From NCBI GenBank assembly GCA_903928275.1, contig CAIYQJ010000283.1, positions 1 to 8,205 on the forward strand: DNA of 8,205 bases, in the 5' to 3' direction. The notes beneath the pieces were generated by a model. That model saw nothing but the letters and a program-made list of their open reading frames with translations. It made no database searches and was not told where the DNA came from. This stretch comes from an uncultured Chloroflexota bacterium. Its GTDB lineage: Bacteria > Chloroflexota > Limnocylindria > Limnocylindrales > CSP1-4. This document shows positions 1-5,808 of the stretch, piece after piece. The translations under genes were made by a program, and so were the position numbers. Position 1 is the stretch's first letter. Each line of letters starts with the position of its first letter.

Positions 1-65
1 CGGCGGGTCCACGGCCGGCTCCGGCGACTCCGCGGGCGGTACCGGCGGCACCGGCGGGTCCACGG
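1..65 (+). repeat. In-frame 51-bp repeat encoding a Gly/Ser/Thr linker
   Basis: The 14-mer CGGCGGGTCCACGG occurs at 1-14 and again at 52-65. The offset of 51 bp is exactly 17 codons, so the linker unit (starting GGST) repeats in frame. More units may lie upstream of the window. Such repeats are prone to length change by slippage or recombination. Confidence 0.7.
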
Positions 66-757
66 GCGGCGCCGCCGCGCCCGTCGGCTCGGCTGGGATC
101 TTCGCCGCAGGCGCCGCCGGAACGGCGCTGCGGTCCGCCGCGCAGCTCGCCGCTGCTGCCGCGGGCGAGGACGTGCTCGTGAGCGGCGTGCTGCGCGGCG
201 TCGCCGACGGCGAGCTGCTCCTCGACGATGGCACGGGGCTCGTCCGCGTCGCGCTCCGCGGGGCCGCGGCGCCCATCGCCAGCGTCGTCTCGACCGGGGA
301 CGCGATGCAGGCGGCGGGCACGACCGAGCGCGACGGATCCGGGGAGGTCGCCGTCGTCGTCGAGGACCCGTCGGCCATCGTCCGAGCCGGCTCTCCGCCG
401 GGCCCATCCGGGATCGGCCCTGTCGCGGCCTCGTCGCCCTCGGCCGCCCCGTCGGCAGCTGTCGGTGCAGGAGTCGTGGTGGGCGGTCCCACGGACGTCG
501 CCCCCGCCGGAGCGCCCCTGGACCCGGTCGCGGGCCTCCTCGTGCCCCTCGGGACGGCGGCCGGCGCGCTGTTGGCGGTCGTCGTCAGGCGCCGCCGCGG
601 CGCGCCGCTCGACCCGGCTGTCGCCCGCCGCCTTGCCGCGCTCGCCGCCGACCCGGTCGGCGAGCTCGGCGGGCGTGAGCCCCGGTACCTTGACGCCGCC
701 CGCGCGACGCGCCTATCCTCGCGCCCGACCGGCGCCGGCGAGGCGCGGTCCAGATGA
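1..757 (+). CDS. 3' end of a surface/secreted protein: Gly-Ser-Thr linker, OB-fold-like domain, C-terminal membrane anchor (5'-truncated)
   Basis: The open frame enters the window at base 2 and gives 251 visible residues before the TGA at 755-757; the true start lies upstream. Visible residues 1-25 are a low-complexity Gly/Ser/Thr linker containing a 17-residue in-frame repeat. Residues about 28-55 are Ala-rich. Residues about 58-128 (LVSGVLRG, LLLDDGTG, VRVALRG, then VAVVVEDP) alternate short hydrophobic strands like an OB-fold of the nucleic-acid-binding kind. A Pro/Ser/Ala-rich linker follows. One membrane helix lies near residues 174-195 and is followed at once by RRRRG, a positive-inside stop-transfer signal. 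A short tail of about 50 residues would then be cytoplasmic. Proteins with this layout are often large extracellular multidomain proteins, some with lamin-tail or other domains upstream, but those domains are not visible here. The fold assignment is inferred from pattern only and the function is unknown. A GTG at 173 is in frame but has no convincing ribosome binding site and would cut off the linker. Confidence 0.7.
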   Translation, partial: GGSTAGSGDSAGGTGGTGGSTGGAAAPVGSAGIFAAGAAGTALRSAAQLAAAAAGEDVLVSGVLRGVADGELLLDDGTGLVRVALRGAAAPIASVVSTGDAMQAAGTTERDGSGEVAVVVEDPSAIVRAGSPPGPSGIGPVAASSPSAAPSAAVGAGVVVGGPTDVAPAGAPLDPVAGLLVPLGTAAGALLAVVVRRRRGAPLDPAVARRLAALAADPVGELGGREPRYLDAARATRLSSRPTGAGEARSR

Positions 758-762
758 GGAGG
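756..762 (+). promoter_or_regulatory. Ribosome binding site for the uridine phosphorylase gene
   Basis: GAGGAGG lies 4 nt before the GTG at 767 and overlaps the TGA stop (755-757) of the upstream gene. It supports GTG-767 as the start and suggests translational coupling between the two genes. Confidence 0.7.
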
Positions 763-766
763 TGCC

Positions 767-1606
767 GTGCCGCCAGCGGATCGCCGCGTCGCGCTCCCCG
801 AGGAGGAGCGGCAGTACCACATCGCCCTGGGCCGTGGCGAGCTTGCCGATCTGATCCTCCTCCCGGGCGACCCGGACCGGATCCCGCGGATCGCCGAGCG
901 GATGGACTCGATCGAGGTCGAGCGACGGCACCGGGAGTTCGTGTCCGTCACCGGGATCCACAAGGGCAGGCGCGTCTCGGCCGTCGCGACCGGGATCGGC
1001 GCTGACAACGTCGAGATCGTCATCGCCGAGATCCTCGCGATCGTGGACCGACCCACCTTCGTGCGGATCGGATCGTCGGGCGCGCTCCAGCCCGGGATCG
1101 CGATCGGCGACCTCATCATCACGACCGGCGCGGTCCGCCTCGAGACCACGACGAGCTGGTACGTGCACGAGGGCTTCCCGGCCGTCGCGCATCCGGAGGT
1201 CGTCATGGCTCTCGTGGAGGCCGGGGCGCGCCTGGGGCTCCCGGCGCACGTCGGGATCACGGCGACGGCCCCCGGGTTCTTCGGCGCGCAGGGGCGACCC
1301 ATCCCGCAGCTGCCCATCCGCTACCCTGACCTCGCAGACGAGATGGCGCGCCAGGGAGTCCTCAACTTCGAGATGGAGGCTTCCGCCGTCCTCGTGCTCG
1401 CCGGCCTCGCCGGGTGTCGAGCGGGCGCAGTCTGCGGCGTCTTCGCGCAGCGTGCGCGCGGGGAGTTCGCCGACGCGGAAGCACGCGGCCGCACGGAGGC
1501 GGCGACGATCGACATCGGGCTCGAGGCATTGGCGGTCCTCTCGGAGATGGACCGCCAGCGGGAGGATGCCGCGGCACCGCGGTGGCGGCCGTCGCTCTGG
1601 CGTTAG
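767..1606 (+). CDS. udp: Uridine phosphorylase-like nucleoside phosphorylase
   Basis: The 279-residue product belongs to the PNP/UDP nucleoside phosphorylase superfamily, whose members split a nucleoside with phosphate into a free base and (deoxy)ribose-1-phosphate in the cytoplasm. The phosphate-binding loop GDPDR is at 34-38, and the family pattern REF then TGIG is at 56-58 and 75-78. The central core around IGSSGALQPGI is at 101-111, and the ribose-binding FEMEAS is at 201-206. The Gln-X-Arg pair at Q175-G176-R177 matches the position of the uracil-recognising Gln and Arg of E. coli Udp, which favours uridine over purine nucleosides. Family members are usually about 250-260 residues; this one has about 15 extra N-terminal residues and a short charged C-terminal tail ending PSLWR. 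It starts with GTG 9 nt after the upstream stop. Other pyrimidine nucleosides are possible substrates. I use the symbol udp on family grounds. Confidence 0.88.
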   Translation: MPPADRRVALPEEERQYHIALGRGELADLILLPGDPDRIPRIAERMDSIEVERRHREFVSVTGIHKGRRVSAVATGIGADNVEIVIAEILAIVDRPTFVRIGSSGALQPGIAIGDLIITTGAVRLETTTSWYVHEGFPAVAHPEVVMALVEAGARLGLPAHVGITATAPGFFGAQGRPIPQLPIRYPDLADEMARQGVLNFEMEASAVLVLAGLAGCRAGAVCGVFAQRARGEFADAEARGRTEAATIDIGLEALAVLSEMDRQREDAAAPRWRPSLWR

Positions 1607-1675
1607 CATGTGGGCAGCGGAGCCCGGGGGCGCCGTCCCCGTGCCGACGGAGCGCATCAAAGGGAGGACTGATCG

Positions 1676-1816
1676 ATGTCTGAGGCCTACTGCGTCAAGT
1701 GCAAGGCGAAGCGCGAAGTCAAGGACCCGTCGCACGTGACGATGAAGAACGGGAAGCCGGCGCTCACGGGCACCTGCCCGGTGTGCGGCACGAAGCTCTA
1801 CAAGATCGGCGGCTGA
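1676..1816 (+). CDS. DUF5679-type four-cysteine zinc-ribbon mini-protein
   Basis: This 46-residue ORF starts at ATG 1676 and is preceded by AGGGAGG (1661-1667) at good spacing. It has two knuckles, C-V-K-C at residues 6-9 and C-P-V-C at 34-37, joined by a basic linker rich in Lys, with a tail ending KLYKIGG. The four cysteines would bind one zinc ion as a zinc ribbon. The sequence closely resembles the DUF5679 family (N-terminus of the AYCVKCKAKRE type, then a TGTCPVCGTK motif) known from Actinomycetota and Chloroflexota, whose function is not established. The basic, zinc-ribbon character would suit nucleic-acid or ribosome binding, but that is inference. It stands alone between udp (69-nt spacer with a weak GC hairpin near 1625-1641) and a strong terminator, so it could be expressed by itself or as the last gene of the upstream unit. 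Confidence 0.9.
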   Translation: MSEAYCVKCKAKREVKDPSHVTMKNGKPALTGTCPVCGTKLYKIGG

Positions 1817-1844
1817 CCGGCATCAGCCCGATCTCATCGCATCT

Positions 1845-1876
1845 CGGGGCCCCCGCCGTTGACGGCGGGGGCCCCG
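1845..1876 (+). terminator. Strong GC-only hairpin terminator after the DUF5679 gene
   Basis: A perfect 14-bp inverted repeat at 1845-1858 and 1863-1876 encloses the tetraloop TTGA. It starts 29 nt after the zinc-ribbon stop. No T-run follows (the next bases are TCGCGTCGGGG), so it is a hairpin-only terminator of the kind common in high-GC genomes. It separates the upstream genes from the glycolytic operon. Confidence 0.8.
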
Positions 1877-1889
1877 TCGCGTCGGGGAG

Positions 1890-1921
1890 CGGACAAGAGG
1901 TACGGACCAATTTGGTAGGAT
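1890..1921 (+). promoter_or_regulatory. Candidate promoter of the gap-pgk-eno operon with extended -10
   Basis: TGGTAGGAT (1913-1921) reads as an extended -10 box (TGnTAnnnT) with the hexamer TAGGAT at 1916-1921. A weak -35 candidate, CGGACA (1890-1895), lies 20 nt upstream. That spacing is long, but an extended -10 can tolerate it. This is one of the few AT-containing patches in the neighbourhood and it lies directly after a terminator. The start of transcription would be near 1928, leaving a leader of about 160 nt. Confidence 0.55.
1906..1916. promoter_or_regulatory. Operator-like palindrome overlapping the gap promoter
   Basis: ACCAATTTGGT is a perfect 5-bp inverted repeat (ACCAA/TTGGT) around a central T. 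It overlaps the first base of the -10 hexamer and all of the extended element. GTACG at 1900-1904 and CGTAC at 1927-1931 give a second, outer pair of arms. A dimeric repressor bound here would block RNA polymerase. I cannot name the regulator family. Confidence 0.45.
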
Positions 1922-1927
1922 AGTCTC

Positions 1928-2088
1928 GTACAGACCGCACCCGCGTGGTGGCACCCCGTCGTCGGGCCTCACGCCCCGGCGCACCGACACCCGAGCGCGG
2001 CCGAATCGCAGCCGATCGCCGGATGCGCCCGCCCCAGGTGGCGCCTTCGGTCCCATGACATCACGTGAACCGGACAGGAGGGATCGAG
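1928..2088 (+). other. Long 5' leader of gap, no recognised riboswitch
   Basis: About 160 nt separate the inferred transcription start from the gap ATG. The stretch is very GC-rich and contains no open frame with a ribosome binding site that I trust. I compared it by eye with common riboswitch core motifs and found no match. It could hold regulatory structure, or simply be an untranslated leader. Confidence 0.4.
2076..2082 (+). promoter_or_regulatory. Ribosome binding site that fixes the gap start
   Basis: AGGAGGG lies 6 nt before the ATG at 2089. It rules out the in-frame GTG at 2065, which would place this sequence inside the coding region and add eight residues not found in the family. 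Confidence 0.85.
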
Positions 2089-3108
2089 ATGACGACCCGC
2101 GTCGGGATCAACGGCTTCGGCCGGATCGGCCGCCAGACCCTGAAGGCGATCATCGAGCGCGCGCCGGACCTCGAGGTCGTCGCGGTGAACGACCTCATCG
2201 ACACGGCGATGAACGCACTCCTCTTCAAGCACGACTCCACGTACGGCGCGTACCCCGGCACCGTCACGCATACCGACGACGCGATCATCGTCGACGGCCG
2301 GGTCGTCAAGGTCCTCCAGGTCGCCTCGCCCGCCGATCTTCCGTGGCGCGACCTCGGCGTCGACATCGTCATCGAGTCGACCGGGCGCTTCACCGACGCG
2401 GACAAGGCCCGGGCGCACATCGATGCGGGCGCGAAGAAGGTGATCATCAGCGCGCCGGCGAAGAAGGAGGACGTGACGATCGTCCTCGGCGTCAACGACG
2501 CGATGTACGACCCCGCGAAGCACCACGTGATCAGCAACGCGAGCTGCACGACGAACTGCCTCGCGCCCGCGGCCAAGGTCCTCCACGACGAGTTCACGAT
2601 CGTCCGTGGGCTGATGAACACGATCCACAGCTACACGAACGACCAGCGGATCCTCGACGTGGCGCACAAGGACCCGCGGCGCGCCCGGGCGGCCGCCCTG
2701 AACATCATCCCGACCACCACCGGCGCGGCGAAGGCGCTCGCGCTCGTCATCCCCGACCTCAAGGGCAAGGTGGACGGCTTCAGCCTCCGGGTCCCGACGC
2801 CCACCGTCAGCGTCGTGGACTTCACGTGCGAGCTCGAGAAGGCGACGAGCGCCGAGGAGATCAACGAGAAATACCGCGAGGCGGCCGAGGGCTCGCTGGC
2901 CGGGATCCTGGGCGCCTGCGACGACCCCCTCGTGTCGTCGGACTTCCGCGGCGACCCGCGCTCGTCCATCATCGATCTGCTGTCGACGATGGTCGTCGGC
3001 GACGCGACCGGCGGTCGCCTCGTGAAGGTCATCGCGTGGTATGACAACGAGTGGGGCTACAGCTGCCGGACGGCCGACCTGGCGAAGATGGTGGCAGCGA
3101 CCCTGTAG
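2089..3108 (+). CDS. gap: Type I glyceraldehyde-3-phosphate dehydrogenase
   Basis: The 339-residue product oxidises and phosphorylates glyceraldehyde-3-phosphate to 1,3-bisphosphoglycerate with NAD, or the reverse, in the cytoplasm. The Rossmann nucleotide-binding motif NGFGRIGR is at residues 8-15. Asp35, in VAVNDL at the end of the second strand, is the usual sign of NAD rather than NADP preference. The active-site motif SNASCTTNCLAP places the catalytic Cys at 153 and its partner His at 180 (NTIHSYTN). The S-loop region HKDPRRARAAALNIIPT begins at 193, and the C-terminal WYDNEWGYS motif is at 317-325. The length is normal for the family (about 330-340). It is the first gene of a same-strand cluster with pgk and eno and follows the promoter and operator-like site upstream. 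Codon use matches its neighbours. Nothing is missing or broken. Confidence 0.98.
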   Translation: MTTRVGINGFGRIGRQTLKAIIERAPDLEVVAVNDLIDTAMNALLFKHDSTYGAYPGTVTHTDDAIIVDGRVVKVLQVASPADLPWRDLGVDIVIESTGRFTDADKARAHIDAGAKKVIISAPAKKEDVTIVLGVNDAMYDPAKHHVISNASCTTNCLAPAAKVLHDEFTIVRGLMNTIHSYTNDQRILDVAHKDPRRARAAALNIIPTTTGAAKALALVIPDLKGKVDGFSLRVPTPTVSVVDFTCELEKATSAEEINEKYREAAEGSLAGILGACDDPLVSSDFRGDPRSSIIDLLSTMVVGDATGGRLVKVIAWYDNEWGYSCRTADLAKMVAATL

Positions 3109-3129
3109 CGGCACGGCTGCACGCGACGA

Positions 3130-3158
3130 CCGGAGGACGCCGACGGGGCGTCCTCCGG
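3130..3158 (+). terminator. Perfect hairpin between gap and pgk (attenuator or processing site)
   Basis: A perfect 12-bp stem (3130-3141 with 3147-3158; core CGGAGGACGCC) closes a 5-nt loop, GACGG. It begins 22 nt after the gap stop and ends 30 nt before the pgk ATG. No T-run follows. Because pgk continues on the same strand with its own ribosome binding site, partial termination or mRNA 3'-end protection of a gap-only transcript is more likely than full termination. Confidence 0.6.
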
Positions 3159-3173
3159 GCCGCCCGGCGGCGC

Positions 3174-3180
3174 GGAAGGA
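3174..3180 (+). promoter_or_regulatory. Ribosome binding site that fixes the pgk start
   Basis: GGAAGGA lies 8 nt before the ATG at 3189. Together with the family N-terminus (TIRDL, then RVDFNVP) it sets the start here and not at the in-frame ATG at 3051, which lies inside gap. Confidence 0.8.
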
Positions 3181-3188
3181 CTTCGACG

Positions 3189-4394
3189 ATGGAGAAACGC
3201 ACCATCCGGGACCTGGACGCGCACGACAAGCGGGTCTTCGTCCGGGTCGATTTCAACGTGCCGCTCGCGGACGGGAAGGTCGTGGACGACTCCCGCATCC
3301 GGGCGGCTCTTCCCACCATCAAGGCCCTGCTCGACCAGGACGCGATCGTCATCCTCGCGAGCCACCTCGGTCGGCCGGACGGCAAGGTCCAGGACGGGCT
3401 CCGCCTGCGACCCGTCGCCGAGCGCCTCTCCCAGCTGCTCGGGCGCAGCGTCCCGGTGACCGGCGACGCGCTGGGCGTCGGGACCGAGGACGCGCTGCGG
3501 CGCCTGCGGCCGGGCGAGATCCTGCTCCTCGAGAACCTGCGCTTCCACGCGGAGGAGGAGGCGAACGACCCCGCGTTCGCGATGGCACTCGCGACGTACG
3601 CGGACGTGTACGTGAACGACGCCTTCGGGACCGCCCACCGCGCGCACGCGTCCACGGTCGGCGTCCCCGAGATCCTGCCTGCCTACGCCGGCCTGCTCAT
3701 GGAGCGCGAGATCGTCATGCTCTCGAAGCTCCTCGAGTCCCCGGAGCGACCCTTCGCGGCGATCGTGGGCGGCAAGAAGGTCGCCGACAAGATCAAGGTG
3801 CTGCGCAACCTCATCGACAAGGTCGACATCGTCGTGATCGGGGGCGGGATGGCGAACACCTTCCTCCTCGCGCAGGGGAAGGCCGTCGGCAAGAGCTTCG
3901 TGGAGCCCGACCGCGTGGACGACGCGCGGGCGATCCTCGAGGCCGCGGACGCGGCCGGCGTCCGGCTCGTCCTCCCCGTCGACGTCGTCGTCGCGAAGGA
4001 GGTCACGCGCGGCACCGAGTACAAGACGCTCAGCGTCGAGAAGCTTCCGGCGTCCTGGTCGATCGTCGACGTGGGCAGGCAGAGCCTCGACATCATCCGC
4101 GACGCGCTCGCGCCGGCCCGGACGATCTTCTGGAACGGTCCGCTCGGTGTCTTCGAGATCCCCGTCTTCGGGGAGGGCACCCGCCAGATCGCGAAGTACG
4201 TCGGCGAGATGGCCGACGCCGGCGCGACCGTCGTCATCGGTGGCGGGGACTCCGTCGCCGCGATCGAGCAGCAGGGCCTGTCCGCCAAGATGACCCACAT
4301 CAGCACCGGCGGGGGCGCGTCGCTCGAGTTCCTCGAAGGACGCATCCTGCCCGGCATCGCGATCATCCCCGATCGGGAGCCGGCAGGCGCCTGA
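3189..4394 (+). CDS. pgk: Phosphoglycerate kinase
   Basis: The 401-residue product transfers phosphate from 1,3-bisphosphoglycerate to ADP, giving 3-phosphoglycerate and ATP, directly after the GAPDH step. The N-terminal domain binds phosphoglycerate: RVDFNVP at 19-25, SHLGRP at 58-63 and LLLENLRFH at 112-120 carry the basic patch and 3PG contacts. The hinge and C-terminal nucleotide domain show VGGKKVADK at 193-201, FWNGPLGVFE at 314-323, GGGDSVAA at 351-358 and STGGGASLE at 372-380. In the VGG(A/S)KV motif the usual small residue is replaced by Lys196, while the conserved Lys197 remains; this is a mild variant. The length is typical (about 390-400). The gene lies 80 nt after gap and 88 nt before eno, both spacers holding hairpins, so it is very likely cotranscribed with them. 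Confidence 0.98.
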   Translation: MEKRTIRDLDAHDKRVFVRVDFNVPLADGKVVDDSRIRAALPTIKALLDQDAIVILASHLGRPDGKVQDGLRLRPVAERLSQLLGRSVPVTGDALGVGTEDALRRLRPGEILLLENLRFHAEEEANDPAFAMALATYADVYVNDAFGTAHRAHASTVGVPEILPAYAGLLMEREIVMLSKLLESPERPFAAIVGGKKVADKIKVLRNLIDKVDIVVIGGGMANTFLLAQGKAVGKSFVEPDRVDDARAILEAADAAGVRLVLPVDVVVAKEVTRGTEYKTLSVEKLPASWSIVDVGRQSLDIIRDALAPARTIFWNGPLGVFEIPVFGEGTRQIAKYVGEMADAGATVVIGGGDSVAAIEQQGLSAKMTHISTGGGASLEFLEGRILPGIAIIPDREPAGA

Positions 4395-4430
4395 TCGATC
4401 GTCACCGCGGCCACCCGCCGCGCACCACCG

Positions 4431-4462
4431 CGAGTCCCGGGGTCGGCTGGCGCCGGGACTCG
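4431..4462 (+). terminator. Inverted repeat between pgk and eno
   Basis: The 10-bp arms CGAGTCCCGG (4431-4440) and CCGGGACTCG (4453-4462) are perfect and enclose a 12-nt G-rich loop. The structure lies 36 nt after the pgk stop and ends only 6 nt before the eno ribosome binding site (GAAGGGA, 4469-4475). No T-run follows. It could be an attenuator, a processing or stability element, or a weak terminator. Confidence 0.5.
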
Positions 4463-4482
4463 ACGCACGAAGGGACCGGACC

Positions 4483-5808
4483 GTGGACACGACCATCGAG
4501 ATCATCGACGCACGCGAGATCCTCGACTCGCGCGGCAACCCCACCGTCGAGGTGGACGTGGTCCTCGCCGACGGGACTGTCGGGCGGGCCGCCGTCCCGT
4601 CCGGAGCCTCGACCGGCGTCCACGAGGCAGTGGAGCTGCGGGACGACGACAAGGGCCGGTACGGCGGGAAGGGCGTCCTCCGCGCCGTGGACAACGTCCG
4701 CGAGGAGATCGCCGAGGCGGTCATCGGCATGGACGCGGCCGACCAGCCCGCCATCGACGACACCCTCGTCGCCCTCGACGGCACCCCGAACAAGGGCCGC
4801 CTCGGCGCCAACGCGCTCCTCGGCGTCTCGCTCGCGTGCGCACACGCGTCGGCCACCGCTCACGAGGAGCCGCTCTACCGGTACCTCGGCGGCGTGGGCG
4901 CGCGGATCCTCCCGGTCCCCATGTTCAACATCCTCAACGGCGGCAAGCACGCGACCGACTCGACCGACTTCCAGGAGTTCATGGTCATGCCGGTCGGCGT
5001 GGGGTCGTTCGGCGAGGCGCTCCGCGCCGGCGCGGAGATCTTCGCCGCGCTGAAGAGGATCCTCCACGACGGCGGGTTCTCGGTCGGGCAGGGCGACGAG
5101 GGCGGGTTCGCGCCGTCTCTCGCGACGAACGAGGCCGCGATCGAGGTCATCCTCAAGGCGATCGAGAAGGCCGGCTATCGCCCGGGCGAGCAGATCGCGA
5201 TCGCGCTCGACCCGGCCACCAGCTCCATCCTGGAGGAGGGGACCGGCGTCGGCGACGTCCCGGCACGCTATCGCCTCGAGCGCGAGGGCCGGACGCTCGA
5301 CAGCGGCGAGATGGTCGACCTCTGGGAGAGCTGGGTCACGCGCTATCCGATCGTCAGCCTCGAGGACGGCCTCGCGGAGGACGACTGGGCCGGCTGGGTC
5401 GAGCTCACGGCCCGCCTGGGCGACAAGGTGCAGCTCGTGGGCGACGACCTCCTCGTGACGAACCCCGAGTTCATCGCGCGCGGCATCGCCGAGAAGGCCG
5501 CCAATGCGGTCCTCATCAAGCTCAACCAGATCGGCACGCTCACAGAGACGATCTCCGCGATCGAGATGGCGCGGCGTGCCGGCTGGGCGGCCGTGGTGAG
5601 CCACCGGTCGGGCGAGACCGAGGACACGACGATCGCCGACTTCGCGGTCGCGATGGGGACCGGCCAGATCAAGACCGGCGCACCCTCGCGCTCGGAGCGC
5701 GTCGCGAAGTACAACCGGCTCCTCCGCATCGAGGAGGAGCTCGGCGTCGGCGCCGTCTTCCTCGGGCGCGGCGCGCTCGCCGGCGCCCGGCCCGGACCTG
5801 CTGCGTGA
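4483..5808 (+). CDS. eno: Enolase (phosphopyruvate hydratase)
   Basis: The 441-residue product dehydrates 2-phosphoglycerate to phosphoenolpyruvate. The GTG start lies 7 nt after GAAGGGA (4469-4475) and gives the standard N-terminus with DSRGNPTVEV (15-24). The mobile loop SGASTG is at 40-45, the substrate-binding segment NILNGGKHA at 149-157, and the acid residue Glu206 in GDEGGFAP. The three Mg ligands are Asp243 (LDPA), Glu294 (LEDG) and Asp321 (GDDLLVTN). The catalytic base Lys346 lies in LIKLNQIG, SHRSGETED is at 373-381, and Lys397 lies in GQIKTG. The length is slightly above the usual 420-435 because of a short Gly/Ala/Pro-rich tail. All catalytic residues are present. Phosphoglycerate mutase, which acts between Pgk and enolase, is not in the cluster. 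The stop codon overlaps the start of the next gene. Confidence 0.98.
   Translation: MDTTIEIIDAREILDSRGNPTVEVDVVLADGTVGRAAVPSGASTGVHEAVELRDDDKGRYGGKGVLRAVDNVREEIAEAVIGMDAADQPAIDDTLVALDGTPNKGRLGANALLGVSLACAHASATAHEEPLYRYLGGVGARILPVPMFNILNGGKHATDSTDFQEFMVMPVGVGSFGEALRAGAEIFAALKRILHDGGFSVGQGDEGGFAPSLATNEAAIEVILKAIEKAGYRPGEQIAIALDPATSSILEEGTGVGDVPARYRLEREGRTLDSGEMVDLWESWVTRYPIVSLEDGLAEDDWAGWVELTARLGDKVQLVGDDLLVTNPEFIARGIAEKAANAVLIKLNQIGTLTETISAIEMARRAGWAAVVSHRSGETEDTTIADFAVAMGTGQIKTGAPSRSERVAKYNRLLRIEEELGVGAVFLGRGALAGARPGPAA

Noticed and set aside
1569..1582. Palindrome CCGCGGCACCGCGG near the end of udp
   Set aside because: It lies inside coding sequence and can be explained by codon bias; it is too short to call a regulatory site.
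1603..1609. TTAGCAT at the udp stop as a -10 box for the zinc-ribbon gene
   Set aside because: It has the TAnnnT form, but I see no -35 element at a suitable distance and it overlaps the stop codon, so the evidence is too thin.
713..1735. Long open frame on the minus strand across the uridine phosphorylase gene
   Set aside because: It is antisense to a clear family member, is Arg/Asp-rich with no recognisable motif, and is explained by the high-GC third positions of the real gene.
2065..2088. Upstream GTG start for gap adding eight residues
   Set aside because: The AGGAGGG ribosome binding site lies inside this extension and the family starts right at the Rossmann strand after ATG-2089.
3041..5053. 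670-codon open frame on the plus strand through pgk and into eno
   Set aside because: It is a shadow frame of pgk and eno, made almost entirely of Arg, Gly, Pro and Ala; the true frames carry complete enzyme motifs.
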